53,777 bases of DNA. Source: an uncultured Clostridia bacterium (GTDB lineage: Bacteria; Bacillota; Clostridia; TANB77; CAG-508). Under the pieces are notes generated by a model. The model made no database searches and had not been told where the DNA came from. It saw only the letters and a program-made list of their open reading frames with translations. The stretch lies in assembly GCA_947642355.1 (NCBI GenBank), contig CANRSD010000007.1, positions 1 to 53,777 of the forward strand, written 5' to 3'. The number at the start of each line of letters is the position of its first letter. The first letter of the stretch is position 1. Position numbers and translations under genes: made by a program. Positions 1 through 9,278 of this stretch are shown in pieces.

Positions 1-2
1 AA

Positions 3-77
3 AACTTGAAAAATATATCATTACGAAAAATAGGTAAAAATCACTATATGATTTTGCCAATAATAATGGAAGTATAG
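3..77 (+). CDS. 3' end of an upstream gene (partial)
   Basis: An open frame enters from the left edge and stops with TAG at 75-77, encoding about 24 residues that end MILPIIMEV. A strong terminator hairpin follows immediately, which fits a real gene end. Too little remains to name a family. Confidence 0.4.
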   Translation, partial: NLKNISLRKIGKNHYMILPIIMEV

Positions 78-108
78 AAAAGGCTTAATTTCAAGCCTTT
101 TCTTTCTA
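78..108 (+). terminator. Rho-independent terminator upstream of gltX
   Basis: The 9-bp inverted repeat AAAAGGCTT / AAGCCTTTT with loop AATTTC is followed by a T-rich run. It separates the upstream partial gene from the gltX promoter. Confidence 0.75.
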
Positions 109-120
109 TAATAAAAATAC

Positions 121-149
121 TTGAAAAATATTTAAAATTCTTATATAAT
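121..149 (+). promoter_or_regulatory. Sigma-A-type promoter of gltX
   Basis: TTGAAA at 121-126 and TATAAT at 144-149 are separated by 17 bases, with a short leader to the ribosome-binding site AAGGAG near 171. Confidence 0.7.
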
Positions 150-184
150 AATAAAAATAAATAGTAATAAAAGGAGAGAAATAT

Positions 185-1835
185 ATGGATAATAAAGAAT
201 TAGCAAATTTAATTTTTCCAGATGTAAAAGGTGTAGAATATTATGAAACAAAATATCCTGAGAGAAATTTACCTGAGCGGAGCACAGGTTGTTAGATATG
301 CACCAAGTCCCACTGGATTTGTTCATATAGGAGGATTATATCAAAGTTTAATTTGTAAAAAAATAGCTAAACAAACAGGTGGAGTATTTTATGTTAGAAT
401 AGAGGATACAGACCAAAAAAGAGAAGTAGAAAATGGTGTAGAAGGAATATTAAAAGCTTTAGAAGATTATGATGTATCTCCAGATGAAACGTTGGGAATA
501 AATGGAGAGGACAAAGGAAATTATGGTTCATATCTTCAAAGTAAAAGAAAAGATATATATCAGTCTTATGCTAAAAAATTGATAGAAGAAGGAAAAGCAT
601 ATCCTTGTTTTTGTTCACAAGAAGAGCTAAATAAAATACGTGAAGATCAAGAAAAAGCAAAAGAAAGAACAGGTTATTTTGGGAAATGGACAAAATGTAG
701 AAATATGCCAGTAGATATGGCATATGAAAAAATAAAAAATGGAGATAAATATATAATAAGGTTAAAATCTCCAGGAAATCCAGATAAAAAAATAAAACAT
801 AAAGATGTGGTAAAGGGAAATATAGATTTTCCAGAAAATGATCAAGATATAGTAATTATAAAATCTGATGGATTGCCTACATATCATTTTGCACATGCAA
901 TTGATGATCATTTAATGCATACAACTCTAGTTACTCGTGGAGATGAATGGGTAGCTTCAGTTCCACTTCATTTGCAATTATTTTATATATTAGGATTTAA
1001 AGCACCTAAGTATGCTCATACAGCTCCTCTTATGAAACAAGAAGGAGAGTCAAAACGAAAATTGAGTAAGAGAAAAGATGCAGAAGCAGCTGTTAGTTAT
1101 TATAAAGAAGAAGGAATACCTCGTGAAGCTGTTATGGAATATTTGATGAATATAGCAAATTCGAATTTTGAGATGTGGAGAAAGCAAAATCCAGATAAAG
1201 ATATGATGACTGAATTTGATTTCCAATTAAATAAAATGGGAGTTAGTGGAGCATTATTTGATATGGTCAAAATGCTTGATGTTTCTAAAATAGTAATATC
1301 AAGATATTCAGCGGAAGAAGTATATAATAACGTATACAAATGGGCAGGAGAGTTTGATAGTGAACTTAAAGAAATGTTAGATAATAAAGAATATTCTTTA
1401 AAAGTTCTAGGAATTGAAAGAGGAAATACTAAGCCAAGAAAAGATATTGCAAAATGGTCAGATGTTAAATATATTATAAATTATATGTATGATGAGAAAT
1501 TTTTAAATTCTAATATAAACTATGAATATCAAAAAATAAATGATAAAAATGAAATTTCTAAAATTGTAAAAACATATTTTGAAAAATATTATAATGAAAA
1601 TGATGATAAGCAAACTTGGTTTGATAAAATGAAAGATATGGCTGAAGAATTTGGATATGCTAGAGAGGTAAAAGAATTTAAATTAAATCCTGAAAATTAT
1701 CCAGGTCATGTTGGAGATATAAGTACAGTAATTAGAGTGGCTATTACTGGAAGATGTAATACACCAGACTTATATGAAATATTGAAAGTTTTAGGAAAAG
1801 AAAGTATAGAAAAAAGAGTAATGAAAATAAAATAA
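185..1835 (+). CDS. gltX: Glutamyl-tRNA synthetase, read through a CGGA +1 site
   Basis: Class I aminoacyl-tRNA synthetase that charges tRNA-Glu in the cytoplasm. ATG at 185 follows AAGGAGAG. The first 31 codons (MDNKELANLIFPDVKG...) are in one frame. An extra C at 278 then sits before GGA, and the rest (GAQVVRYAPSPTGFVHIGG) is one frame later. The junction reproduces the conserved N-terminal segment leading into the PSPTG..HIGG (HIGH-type) signature. The KMSKS-type loop appears as KLSKR near residue 300. The recoded product is about 549 residues, at the long end for the family. An ATG at 243 would give a frame without the shift, but with an unrelated N-terminus and no ribosome-binding site. 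The identification is firm; only how the C is skipped is inferred. Confidence 0.93.
278..281 (+). other. CGGA +1 recoding site in gltX
   Basis: Incoming frame reads GAG CGG; the protein continues GAG GGA GCA (E-G-A). The CGG is in phase 0, after residue 31. Confidence 0.85.
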
Positions 1836-1911
1836 ATAATATTTTATACAAGTTTAAAAATATATAGAAGTATTCTATTTTTATAGACTAATATTGTAAA
1901 AATTCAGCAAT

Positions 1912-1940
1912 TTGAAATATTATATAATTCATGATATAAT
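1912..1940 (+). promoter_or_regulatory. Sigma-A-type promoter of the 1964 gene
   Basis: TTGAAA at 1912-1917, a 17-base spacer, and TATAAT at 1935-1940, close upstream of the ribosome-binding site. Confidence 0.65.
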
Positions 1941-1963
1941 GAATTCGTTAGGAGTTGATTTTT

Positions 1964-2615
1964 ATGGGAATATTAGATATTTTTAAAAAGAAACAAAAAA
2001 CAGTGGAAACACAATCAGAAAAAAGTTTTGACATAAAGTATAAAGTTATTGATAGTGGGAAATTGCAAATTGATTTTTGTATTCCTGGAACAAAATTAAG
2101 TCATTCTTATGATACTACAAGATTAATAATTGATAGAAAACCATTGGCGATTGGTGGGGAATGTGCTTACAATTGTGCAGTTTCTTGGTATAGTCAAGAT
2201 GATGCTGATTTTTATAATCCTAAATATGGTTTTGAAAAACTTGATGCTATAAATTATAAAGGTATTTTAGCTCAGATTGATTTTAATTTATTGCAAAAAG
2301 ATGAAAACTATTGCAATGTTGTAATGACATCACTATTAGATAAGATTAGAGTAAATGAAATTCTTTTAGAAGGCTTACAAGATAGTCCACGGACGTCCTT
2401 GTGGAAAATATGTAGGAGGAATTAAAAAAACGGATAGAGGATATGAAGAATTTTTTTCTACTACAGTAGGTGAAGTATCACATAATTCTTCTCATATGGT
2501 AGAGCTTAGAAGAAAAGAGCAAGAAATAATTGAATCTAAAAAGCAAAAAGTTATTAATGATGAAAAGGTAAAAGATGAAAAAGTAAAAGAGGAAACAGAA
2601 GATATTGATAGATAA
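1964..2615 (+). CDS. Unknown cytoplasmic protein, read through a CGGA +1 site
   Basis: I do not recognise the family. ATG at 1964 lies 9 bases after TTAGGAG; a TTG at 1955 is too close to that site. The product of about 216 residues begins MGILDIFKKK, has no signal peptide or membrane segment, and ends in a highly charged lysine/glutamate-rich tail of about 40 residues. After residue 142 an extra C at 2390 precedes GGA, and the reading continues GRPCGKYVGGIKKTDRGYEE to TAA at 2613. Without the shift the protein ends 13 codons later in TSLWKICRRN. The gene is monocistronic, with its own promoter and terminator. Two Cys-containing stretches (GECAYNCAVSW, GRPCGKY) might be functional, but nothing shows this directly. 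Confidence 0.7.
2390..2393 (+). other. CGGA +1 recoding site in the 1964 gene
   Basis: Incoming frame AGT CCA CGG; continuation CCA GGA CGT CCT TGT GGA (P-G-R-P-C-G), which stays open for 75 codons. Confidence 0.75.
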
Positions 2616-2642
2616 TCAATATTAAATTGGATATTATATAAT

Positions 2643-2681
2643 TGGAATGTTCTCTGTATTGAATAAGAGACATTCCTTTTA
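2643..2681 (+). terminator. Terminator after the 1964 gene
   Basis: GGAATGT(T)CTCT pairs with AGAGACATTCC with one bulged base, followed by TTTT. Confidence 0.65.
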
Positions 2682-2808
2682 GTTTGCTTTTGATTCTTTT
2701 GCTATTTAGTATTCATAAATTAGTTGTGTTTATAGTATAAGGAAATGCTTGTCTAAATTATTGTAATATGTTAAAATAATTAAAACTAAAACATAGGAGG
2801 AATAAAAA

Positions 2809-3482
2809 ATGAGAGATACAAAAGGGATTACATTGTTGTCATTAATTGTAACGATACTTGTATTGTTAATATTGGCAGGAGTTACAGTTGCCATATTAAT
2901 AAATAATTCAATAATTGATAAAGCAAAGTTAGCAAAAGTAAAGATAGAAAATGCAGAAGCTGAAGAAGAAATTGTTTTAAATGATTATGAAAATAAAATG
3001 GCTCAAGTGTCTGGCGAAAATAAAGATACTCCAAATGTTGTACCTTCAAATGCATGTAGTCCTAAACTACTTACTTCAATGATATTACCAAATTCTGGTA
3101 ATAGTGAAAGGGTAGTTGGAACATATTATGCTAATACAACAAATTTTACTAAAAATAATAGTGAAAAATTTGAAGATTATTTGTCATATGATGAAGCAAA
3201 AGGTTGGGTTGTAAAAAAAGTGGTTATTATATGATTAATTCAGAATTATATTGTTATTATAGTGGTGAGTATATGGATTCAGATACATATATTGTAATTG
3301 ATGAAACAGAGATATCAATAAATACTTCGGGTGTGAGGACAACGTTATCATATGAAAAATCTTCTAATAATACAACAGTATATTTAGAAAAGGGAACAGT
3401 TATTAATTTTTATAATAGAATATCTAATGGTTCTTCTTTATTTCATTATGTATCTTTAAAAGTATTTGCATTATTTAATTAA
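2809..3482 (+). CDS. Small prepilin-like protein with a -1 break at an A7 run
   Basis: The N-terminus MRDTKG followed by ITLLSLIVTILVLLILAGV is a type IV prepilin-like leader: short basic leader, cleavage glycine, then a hydrophobic helix. The first frame runs to a stop at 3232. A second frame (-1), continuing KSGYYMINSELYCYY, stays open to 3482 and looks like the natural remainder, giving a protein of about 224 residues. The frames meet at seven A residues (3213-3219), in the phase GTA AAA AAA G, which has the form of a -1 slippery heptamer. This is different from the CGGN breaks elsewhere. It may be programmed -1 shifting, phase variation, decay or a homopolymer error. RBS is AGGAGG before ATG 2809. 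Confidence 0.65.
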
Positions 3483-3493
3483 TATTAAAAGGA

Positions 3494-3527
3494 TAGTTTT
3501 ATTAAATTGATAGAACTATTTTTTTAT
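3494..3527. terminator. Bidirectional terminator between convergent genes
   Basis: ATAGTTTTATT pairs with GATAGAACTAT (two G-U pairs) and is followed by a T7 run. It lies between the + strand prepilin gene and the - strand DUF951 gene. Confidence 0.55.
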
Positions 3528-3683
3528 AATTTTAAGAGCCTTCTCTCTAGGAAGCATTATTACATGACCACAATTTATACATTTAAATTTAAAATCTATT
3601 CCAATTCTTAAAATTTCCCATTCATAATTTCCACAAGGATGTGGCTTTTTAGTTTTTATAATATCACCAATTTTATAATCCAT
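3516..3683 (-). CDS. DUF951 family small protein
   Basis: A 55-residue protein encoded on the complement, the only clear minus-strand gene in the window. It starts MDYKIGDIIKTKKPHPCG, has a second CxxC (KCINCGH), and ends MLPREKALKIIKK. The GDI..KKPHPCG..EWE..R.G.D...KC..CG....LPR pattern is typical of DUF951, a short family of Gram-positive bacteria with possible metal-binding cysteines (Cys17, Cys35, Cys38) and no established function. AAGGAG lies 10 bases before the start on the complement. It is convergent with the prepilin-like gene and divergent from the Tim44-like gene. Confidence 0.85.
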   Translation of the reverse strand: MDYKIGDIIKTKKPHPCGNYEWEILRIGIDFKFKCINCGHVIMLPREKALKIIKK

Positions 3684-3822
3684 ATAATATTTTCTCCTTG
3701 TAATAAATATAAATATATTATAGAGTAGTTATTTTTTTTAGTCAATAATAATGATTTTAATACTTAATTTGTATATATAAATATTTCCAATTTATATAAA
3801 TTAAAACATTTTTTAAAATTTG

Positions 3823-3850
3823 TAGACATTAAGTGACAAATTGTGATAAT
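3823..3850 (+). promoter_or_regulatory. Probable promoter of the Tim44-like gene
   Basis: TAGACA at 3823-3828, 16-base spacer, GATAAT at 3845-3850, followed by the RBS TAGGAGGGAG before ATG 3884. Confidence 0.45.
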
Positions 3851-3883
3851 ATATTCTTGTAAGTAAAAATTAGGAGGGAGATT

Positions 3884-4801
3884 ATGCAAAAGATAAAAAA
3901 AATTATAATTAGTACTTTTATATTATTTGTAGCAATATTTGCAATAATCGATTTACCCACAACAGCTGATGTAGGAGATTTTGAATCATATGATAGTTCT
4001 AGTTGGAGTAGTAGTGATTGGGATAGTAGTAGCTGGGATTATGATAGTGATTGGGGAAGTAGTAGTGGAGGATTTTATTATTTTGGAGGAGGCTTTGGAG
4101 GATTTATTGTATTTTTAATAGTAATGATAATTATTACAGTTATAACTTCTAAATATAATAAAACGCATAAAAGAGATTACGCTGCAAGAAATGAAATGTT
4201 AAATAATACTCAAAAAGGTCAATCAAAAGAAGAAATAGAAAAACAAATTTTAGCACAAGATACAGATTTTAATACAGAAGAATTTTTAACATGGGCAAGA
4301 GATTTGTTTGTAAAATTACAATATGCATGGTCAGATAGAGACTGGGAAGCTATAAGATGTTTTGAGACGCCAGAGTTATTTGAGCAACATAGTACACAAC
4401 TAAAAAGGTATAAACAAAATGGTCAAATAAATAAAATAGAAAGAGTAAGTGTAAACTGGGCTAAATTATTTAAATTTGAACGTAATTTAGAACAAGAAAG
4501 ATTAACAATAGCATTAAATTCAAAAATGATAGATTATATAATAAGTGAAACAACAGGAGCTGTATTAAAGGGAGATAAAAATTCTAATAAAATAAACACA
4601 TATTTATTGACATTTGTAAGAAAATCAGGTTCAAAAACAGAAAAGGGAAAACAAACAGATACAATGAACTGTCCAAATTGTGGTGCACCAACTGAAATTA
4701 CATCATCAGGAAAATGTCCATATTGTGGAAGTGTAATAACAACAAGAGATCATGGTTGGTCATTAGCAAATTTAGAAAGATATAATGGAATTATGTATTA
4801 A
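3884..4801 (+). CDS. Membrane-anchored Tim44-like protein with C-terminal zinc ribbon
   Basis: The 305-residue protein has an N-terminal hydrophobic segment (about residues 5-24), a low-complexity Ser/Asp/Trp-rich stretch (about 36-62), a glycine-rich linker, a second hydrophobic segment (about 75-95), then a soluble domain (FLTWARDLFVKLQYAWSDRD...) resembling the Tim44-like/TPM-associated domain. It ends in a zinc ribbon, CPNCGAP...CPYCGS. Proteins of this architecture are common in Clostridia near SPFH zinc-ribbon proteins, as here with the next gene 64 bases on. The pair may act together at the membrane, but that is inferred from proximity and the shared zinc-ribbon tails. The start is set by TAGGAGGGAG. 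Confidence 0.75.
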   Translation: MQKIKKIIISTFILFVAIFAIIDLPTTADVGDFESYDSSSWSSSDWDSSSWDYDSDWGSSSGGFYYFGGGFGGFIVFLIVMIIITVITSKYNKTHKRDYAARNEMLNNTQKGQSKEEIEKQILAQDTDFNTEEFLTWARDLFVKLQYAWSDRDWEAIRCFETPELFEQHSTQLKRYKQNGQINKIERVSVNWAKLFKFERNLEQERLTIALNSKMIDYIISETTGAVLKGDKNSNKINTYLLTFVRKSGSKTEKGKQTDTMNCPNCGAPTEITSSGKCPYCGSVITTRDHGWSLANLERYNGIMY

Positions 4802-4865
4802 TTATAGTAATCTTTAAAATATAATATGAAAATACCAAAAATGTATAAAAAAGGAGGAAAAGAAT

Positions 4866-6065
4866 ATGGGATTAATTAAATCAGCATTTAAAGCAGTTGG
4901 ATCAGAATTACATGATCAATGGAAGGACTTAATTTCTTGTGAGAATATGGATAATGATGTTCTAATGGTAAGAAAGACTACAGATACAGGAGTTATTTCT
5001 AAAAAAAGTATTATAAGGGTGATGCCAGGACAATGTGCAATAATAATGCAAAATGGTAAAGTATTAGATGCATCAGCTGAAGAAGGAGATTACATTTTTG
5101 ATGAATCAACATCTCCATCATTCTTTGCAGGTAATTTTGGAGCAGTATTTAAGGAAATGTGGCAAAGATTTACTTTTGGTGGAGCAGCTCAAAATCAACA
5201 GGCAGTATATTATTTTAATACAAAAGAAATAATGGATAATAAATTTGGAACAGCAACACCAATACCATATCAAGATTGGTCACATCCAGTGCCAAACCAA
5301 ATGACAGGTGGAATGATACCACTTGCAGTTAAAGTAAAATGCTATGGAAAATATACATTTAAAATTGCAGATCCTGCTTTATTTATGAAAGAAATAGCAG
5401 GTACAGCAAGTATTTATAAAAAAGATCAAATTGTTGAGCAAATGAGAACAGAAGTTATAAGTGTATTTCAAAATATATTAAATGAACTTGGAACAGAAAA
5501 GTATAAAGTTCCAGTTTTAGAACTACCTAGCCAAACTGATGAAATTAAAGTATTAATGGATGAAAAAGTATATGATGAACCGATTAGAAAAAGAGGTTTA
5601 AATATAGTTGTGTTTGCTGTAGAATCAGTTTCATTAGATGAAAAATCTGAACAATATATAAATCAATATATATTAAGTGCAAATGCAAGTATGCAACAAG
5701 GAGCTTTAACAGGAGCTTATGCAGAAGCTGTAAAAAATGCAGCAAGTAATAGTAATGGAGCAGCAAATGGATTTATGGGAATTGGTATGATGAATATGGC
5801 TGGTAATGGAGTATTTGGTAGTACTACTCAAAATGCAGCAAATGGAGCAGCAGCAAATGTTGTAGCTACTACACAGGCTCAAAATAATGTGACTCAAAAT
5901 TCAGTAGATACTTGGAAATGTTCAAAATGTGGAAAAGAAAATACAGGAAAATTTTGTAGTGAATGTGGAGAGCAAAAAGCATCTTCTGATAAAAAATGTC
6001 CAAAATGTGGAGCAAAAGTAGAAAATAATTCTAAATTTTGTCCAGAGTGTGGAGAAAAATTATAA
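4866..6065 (+). CDS. SPFH domain protein with double zinc ribbon (virion-core-like)
   Basis: A 399-residue cytoplasmic protein. The N-terminal two thirds (MGLIKSAFKAVGSELHDQWK..., VMPGQCAIIMQNGKVLDASAEEG, PLAVKVKCYGKYTFKIADP) match the SPFH subfamily often labelled virion core protein/YdjI-like. An Ala/Asn/Gly-rich linker (about 285-345) leads to two zinc ribbons with CSKCGK...CSECGE and CPKCGA...CPECGE cysteine pairs. The ribbons resemble that of the preceding Tim44-like gene, which supports a functional pair. The RBS AAAGGAGG precedes ATG 4866. The repetitive GCA/AAT-rich linker produces long minus-strand open frames that are not genes. Confidence 0.8.
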   Translation: MGLIKSAFKAVGSELHDQWKDLISCENMDNDVLMVRKTTDTGVISKKSIIRVMPGQCAIIMQNGKVLDASAEEGDYIFDESTSPSFFAGNFGAVFKEMWQRFTFGGAAQNQQAVYYFNTKEIMDNKFGTATPIPYQDWSHPVPNQMTGGMIPLAVKVKCYGKYTFKIADPALFMKEIAGTASIYKKDQIVEQMRTEVISVFQNILNELGTEKYKVPVLELPSQTDEIKVLMDEKVYDEPIRKRGLNIVVFAVESVSLDEKSEQYINQYILSANASMQQGALTGAYAEAVKNAASNSNGAANGFMGIGMMNMAGNGVFGSTTQNAANGAAANVVATTQAQNNVTQNSVDTWKCSKCGKENTGKFCSECGEQKASSDKKCPKCGAKVENNSKFCPECGEKL

Positions 6066-6132
6066 AAACTACTTGAAAATATAATTTTTAATTGATAAAA
6101 TACTAAACAAATATTAAAAAGGAGCGATTAAT

Positions 6133-6669
6133 ATGATTAATTTAACAATAACTGATAAAGAATTAAAAGCTACAGATGCTATTAAAGACTATGTAGAAAA
6201 AAAATTAGGAAGAATAGAAAAATATTTTGGAAATGAAGATGTAGAAGCGAATGTAAAAATTAAAGCAGAAAAAAATTATCAGATAGCTGAAATATATATT
6301 TCTGTAAGTGGAATGAATTATAAGGCTGTTACAGAAGATAAGGATTTATATGCTTCAATAGATAAAGATATAGATATTCTTGAAGGTCAAATTAGAAAAG
6401 CTAAAACTAAAAAAGAAAAAATGCAAAAAGATTCTTCTTTAAAACAAATGACATTTAATGGAGAAGAAGTTTCAGAAGTTGAAGATGAAGTTATAAAAAC
6501 ATTACATTATGAAATAAAACCAATGTCAGTAGAAGATGCAAAATTAAAATTAAAAGAGAAACAAGGAAATTTATTTTTAACATTTATAAATGTAGATACA
6601 AATAAGGTAAATGTGTTATATAAATTACCTGATGGAAAAAACTTTGGAATAGTAGAACCAGAAGTTTAG
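6133..6669 (+). CDS. hpf: Ribosome hibernation promoting factor, long form
   Basis: A 178-residue protein binding the 30S decoding region and promoting 100S dimers in stationary phase. Residues 1-100 form the S30AE/RaiA domain (MINLTITDKELKATDAIKDY). After a charged linker, the C-terminal dimerisation domain of long HPF is seen (KPMSVEDAKLKLKEKQGN, LYKLPDGKNFGIVEPE). Length and both domains match Firmicutes long HPF. RBS is AAAAGGAG. A terminator follows, so the gene ends its own transcript. No CGG codon occurs in it. Confidence 0.92.
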   Translation: MINLTITDKELKATDAIKDYVEKKLGRIEKYFGNEDVEANVKIKAEKNYQIAEIYISVSGMNYKAVTEDKDLYASIDKDIDILEGQIRKAKTKKEKMQKDSSLKQMTFNGEEVSEVEDEVIKTLHYEIKPMSVEDAKLKLKEKQGNLFLTFINVDTNKVNVLYKLPDGKNFGIVEPEV

Positions 6670-6680
6670 GAAAATATTTT

Positions 6681-6719
6681 AAAAGTACAAGGAATTTAGA
6701 ATTCTTTGTACTTTTTTTG
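6681..6719 (+). terminator. Terminator after hpf
   Basis: AGTACAAGGAATT / AATTCTTTGTACT (13 bp, one G-U) with a TAG loop, followed by T7. Confidence 0.85.
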
Positions 6720-6737
6720 TAAATGAATATATTTTAC

Positions 6738-6766
6738 TTGAACTATCCAATTATTTTTGATACAAT
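6738..6766 (+). promoter_or_regulatory. Promoter of recD2
   Basis: TTGAAC at 6738-6743, 17-base spacer, TACAAT at 6761-6766. Its expected transcription start lies downstream of the ATG at 6723, favouring the GTG at 6792 as the recD2 start. Confidence 0.6.
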
Positions 6767-6791
6767 AACAGCAAACATATTTTTGAAGAAA

Positions 6792-9039
6792 GTGGAGAAA
6801 AAATTGGAGATTACAGGACAAATATTAGAAATTATATATAGAAATGATTCAAATAGTTACACTATTGCTGGATTTGAAAAAGAAGATGGAGAGATTTTGA
6901 CAATTGTACGGCTATCTTCCTTTTATAGAAGAAGGAGATACTCTTAAAATTATAGGTAAAATGGTTATACATCAAGAGTATGGTGAACAATTCAAAATAG
7001 ATACTTTTGAAAAATTAATGCCACAAAATAGTAAAGCTTTGGAAAAATATTTATCAAGTGGTACAATAAAAGGAATAGGTCCAGCAACTGCTAAAAAAAT
7101 TGTAGAGAAGTTTGGTGAAGATGCAATTAATATTTTTAAATTTGAACCTCTAAGATTAGCAGAAATAAAAGGTATTACTAATGATAGAGCATATGAAATA
7201 GGAGAAGAATTTAATGAGAAATGGGAGCTTTGGCAAATAGTAGGCTTTTTAGAAAAATTTGGAGTAAGTGCTAATAATAGTAAAAAAGTTTTTGATGTAT
7301 TAGGAAAAGATGCTCTTCAAAAGATAGATGAGAATCCATATTTGTTAGTTGATATAGTATATGGTGTTGATTTTTATAAAATAGATAGAATTGCTTTAGA
7401 GATAGGAATGCCAAAAGATAATGATTTTAGAATAAAAAGTGGTATAAAATATGCTTTACTTACAGCTAGTTATAATGGGCATTTATGTGTTCAAAAGGAA
7501 AATTTGGTTTTATTTGTCACTAATTCTTTAGAAGTTTCAGAAGAAGAGATAGAAGATAATATTATTAATTTAAAAGTTAAAGAAGAAATTATTATAGAAG
7601 AAAGAGGAGATGGAAGTAATTGGATTTATTTATATCCAATGTATAAAGTAGAGAAAAATATTAGTGAAAAATTGTTAGCACTAAAAAATTCAAAAAATTC
7701 TAAATATATAAAAAATTTTGAGAAATATTTGAGGATACAAGAGGAAAAGTTAGGAATAACTTTATCAGAAAAGCAATTTGAAGCTTTAGAACAGATAAAT
7801 GATAATAATGTATGTATTATAACTGGAGGGCCAGGAACTGGAAAAACTACTATTATAAAATGTATGATAGAACTGTATAAATCAGAAAAGAAGAAGGTTG
7901 TACTTTGTGCTCCTACAGGAAGAGCAGCTAAAAGAATGACAGAAACAACAGGAGAAGAAGCTAAAACAATACATAGATTATTAGAAATAGGTAAAATTGA
8001 AGATGATAAAGTTCATAATGTAGATGTAAATTTAACTCCAATAGATGCTGATATAATTGTTATAGATGAAATGTCAATGGTAGATAGTTTTTTAATGAAC
8101 TATATAGTTAAAGCTATTTATCAAGGTACAAAATTAGTTTTAGTAGGAGATTCTAATCAGCTTTCGTCAGTAGGTCCAGGATGTATATTAAAAGATTTAA
8201 TTGATTCTAAGAAATTTGCATCAGTATCATTAAATAAAATCTTTAGACAAGCTGCTAAAAGTAAAATTATAGTTAATTCCCATAATGTTAATAATGGAAT
8301 AAGTTTCATTGGTAAAAAATCAGAAGAAGAGCAAGAAAACGATTTCTTTTATATAAATGAGCAAACTCAAGAAAAGATGTTATATCAAGTTGTTTCTTTG
8401 AGTAAAGAAAGACTTGCTAACTATGGAAATTATGAATTTTTTAAAAATATTCAAGTTCTTACTCCAACTAAAAAAGGAATGCTTGGAACAAAAGAGTTAA
8501 ATAATTATTTACAAGATGCTTTAAATCCAAAATCAGAAAAAAAACAAGAAAAGCAATATGGAGCAATTACATTTAGAGAAGGTGATAGAGTTATGCAGAT
8601 AAAAAATAATTATGATATTTATTGGGAGAAAGGGAGTAGTTCTGATTTAAACTCTTATGAAAATGGGGCAGGAGTTTTTAATGGAGAGTTAGGAAGAATA
8701 ACAAAAATAAATAATACTGAAAAAAATATAGAGGTATTATTTGATGACGAAAAGATTGCTTGGTATGCTTTTACAGAATTAGATGAGTTGGAACTTGCAT
8801 ATAGTATAACAATTCATAAGGCACAAGGAAGTGAATTTGATGTTGTAGTTATGGTTATTCCATGGGCTTCTAGTATGCTACTTACTAGGAATTTATTATA
8901 TACTGGAATGACTCGTGCTAAAAAATTATTAGTACTAATAGGAAGTAAAAATGTTATTGAGAATATGATAAACAATTCTGAGATAAAAAAAAGAAATACA
9001 GGACTTAAATATAAATTAGAAAAGTTAGAAAATATATAA
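6792..9039 (+). CDS. recD2: RecD2/YrrC-type helicase, read through a CGGC +1 site
   Basis: An SF1B 5'-3' DNA helicase of the RecD2 type, which acts without RecBC. The proposed GTG start gives MEKKLEITGQILEIIYRN, the usual N-terminal OB-like segment. After residue 39 an extra C at 6909 precedes GGC, and the reading continues GYLPFIEEGDTLKIIGKMV. Motifs in order: helix-hairpin-helix (GIGPATAKKIVEKFG), Walker A (GGPGTGKTT, about residue 344), APTGRAAKRM, Walker B (IDEMSMVD), GDSNQLSSVGPG, HKAQGSEFD and the terminal YTGMTRAKKL. The recoded length of about 748 residues fits RecD2; neither half-frame alone does. Start choice is uncertain because the RBS is weak. Confidence 0.9.
6909..6912 (+). other. 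CGGC +1 recoding site in recD2
   Basis: Incoming ATT GTA CGG; continuation GTA GGC TAT CTT (V-G-Y-L). One of two sites with C as fourth base. Confidence 0.85.
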
Positions 9040-9055
9040 AATTTTAAATAAAAAT

Positions 9056-9100
9056 ATAAAAAAATTTCGTTAAGTATAGTACTTAATGAAATTTTTTATA
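9056..9100 (+). terminator. Long hairpin terminator after recD2
   Basis: AAAAAATTTCGTTAAGTA pairs along its length with TACTTAATGAAATTTTTT (loop TAG), ending in a T-run. The core TTAAGTATAGTACTTAA recurs inverted at 9239-9255. Confidence 0.75.
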
Positions 9101-9235
9101 TTATAAATTTACTAATAAATAGTATAAAAGTCAAGAGTTTGCAAGAAAATACTTATTTTAAGTTTTAAATAAAAGTTAATTAAAAGTAAATGAGAAATTT
9201 ATAGTAATATCAATATTTATAGCTATTTAATTTTT

Positions 9236-9262
9236 TCCTTAAGTACTATACTTAATGAAAAG
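9236..9262. repeat. Inverted copy of the recD2-terminator core, forming an imperfect hairpin before the prepilin RBS
   Basis: TTAAGTACTATACTTAA at 9239-9255 is the exact reverse complement of 9070-9086. It is itself nearly palindromic and lies just upstream of the RBS of the prepilin-FGE gene, so it could affect its translation or mark the end of a small mobile repeat. Confidence 0.5.
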
Positions 9263-9278
9263 ATGGAGGAAGCAAAAG

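Noticed and set aside
3306..3313. CGG in the prepilin-like gene at 3308 as a shift site
   Set aside because: It is TCG GGT (Ser-Gly) in a frame that stays open on both sides without a shift.
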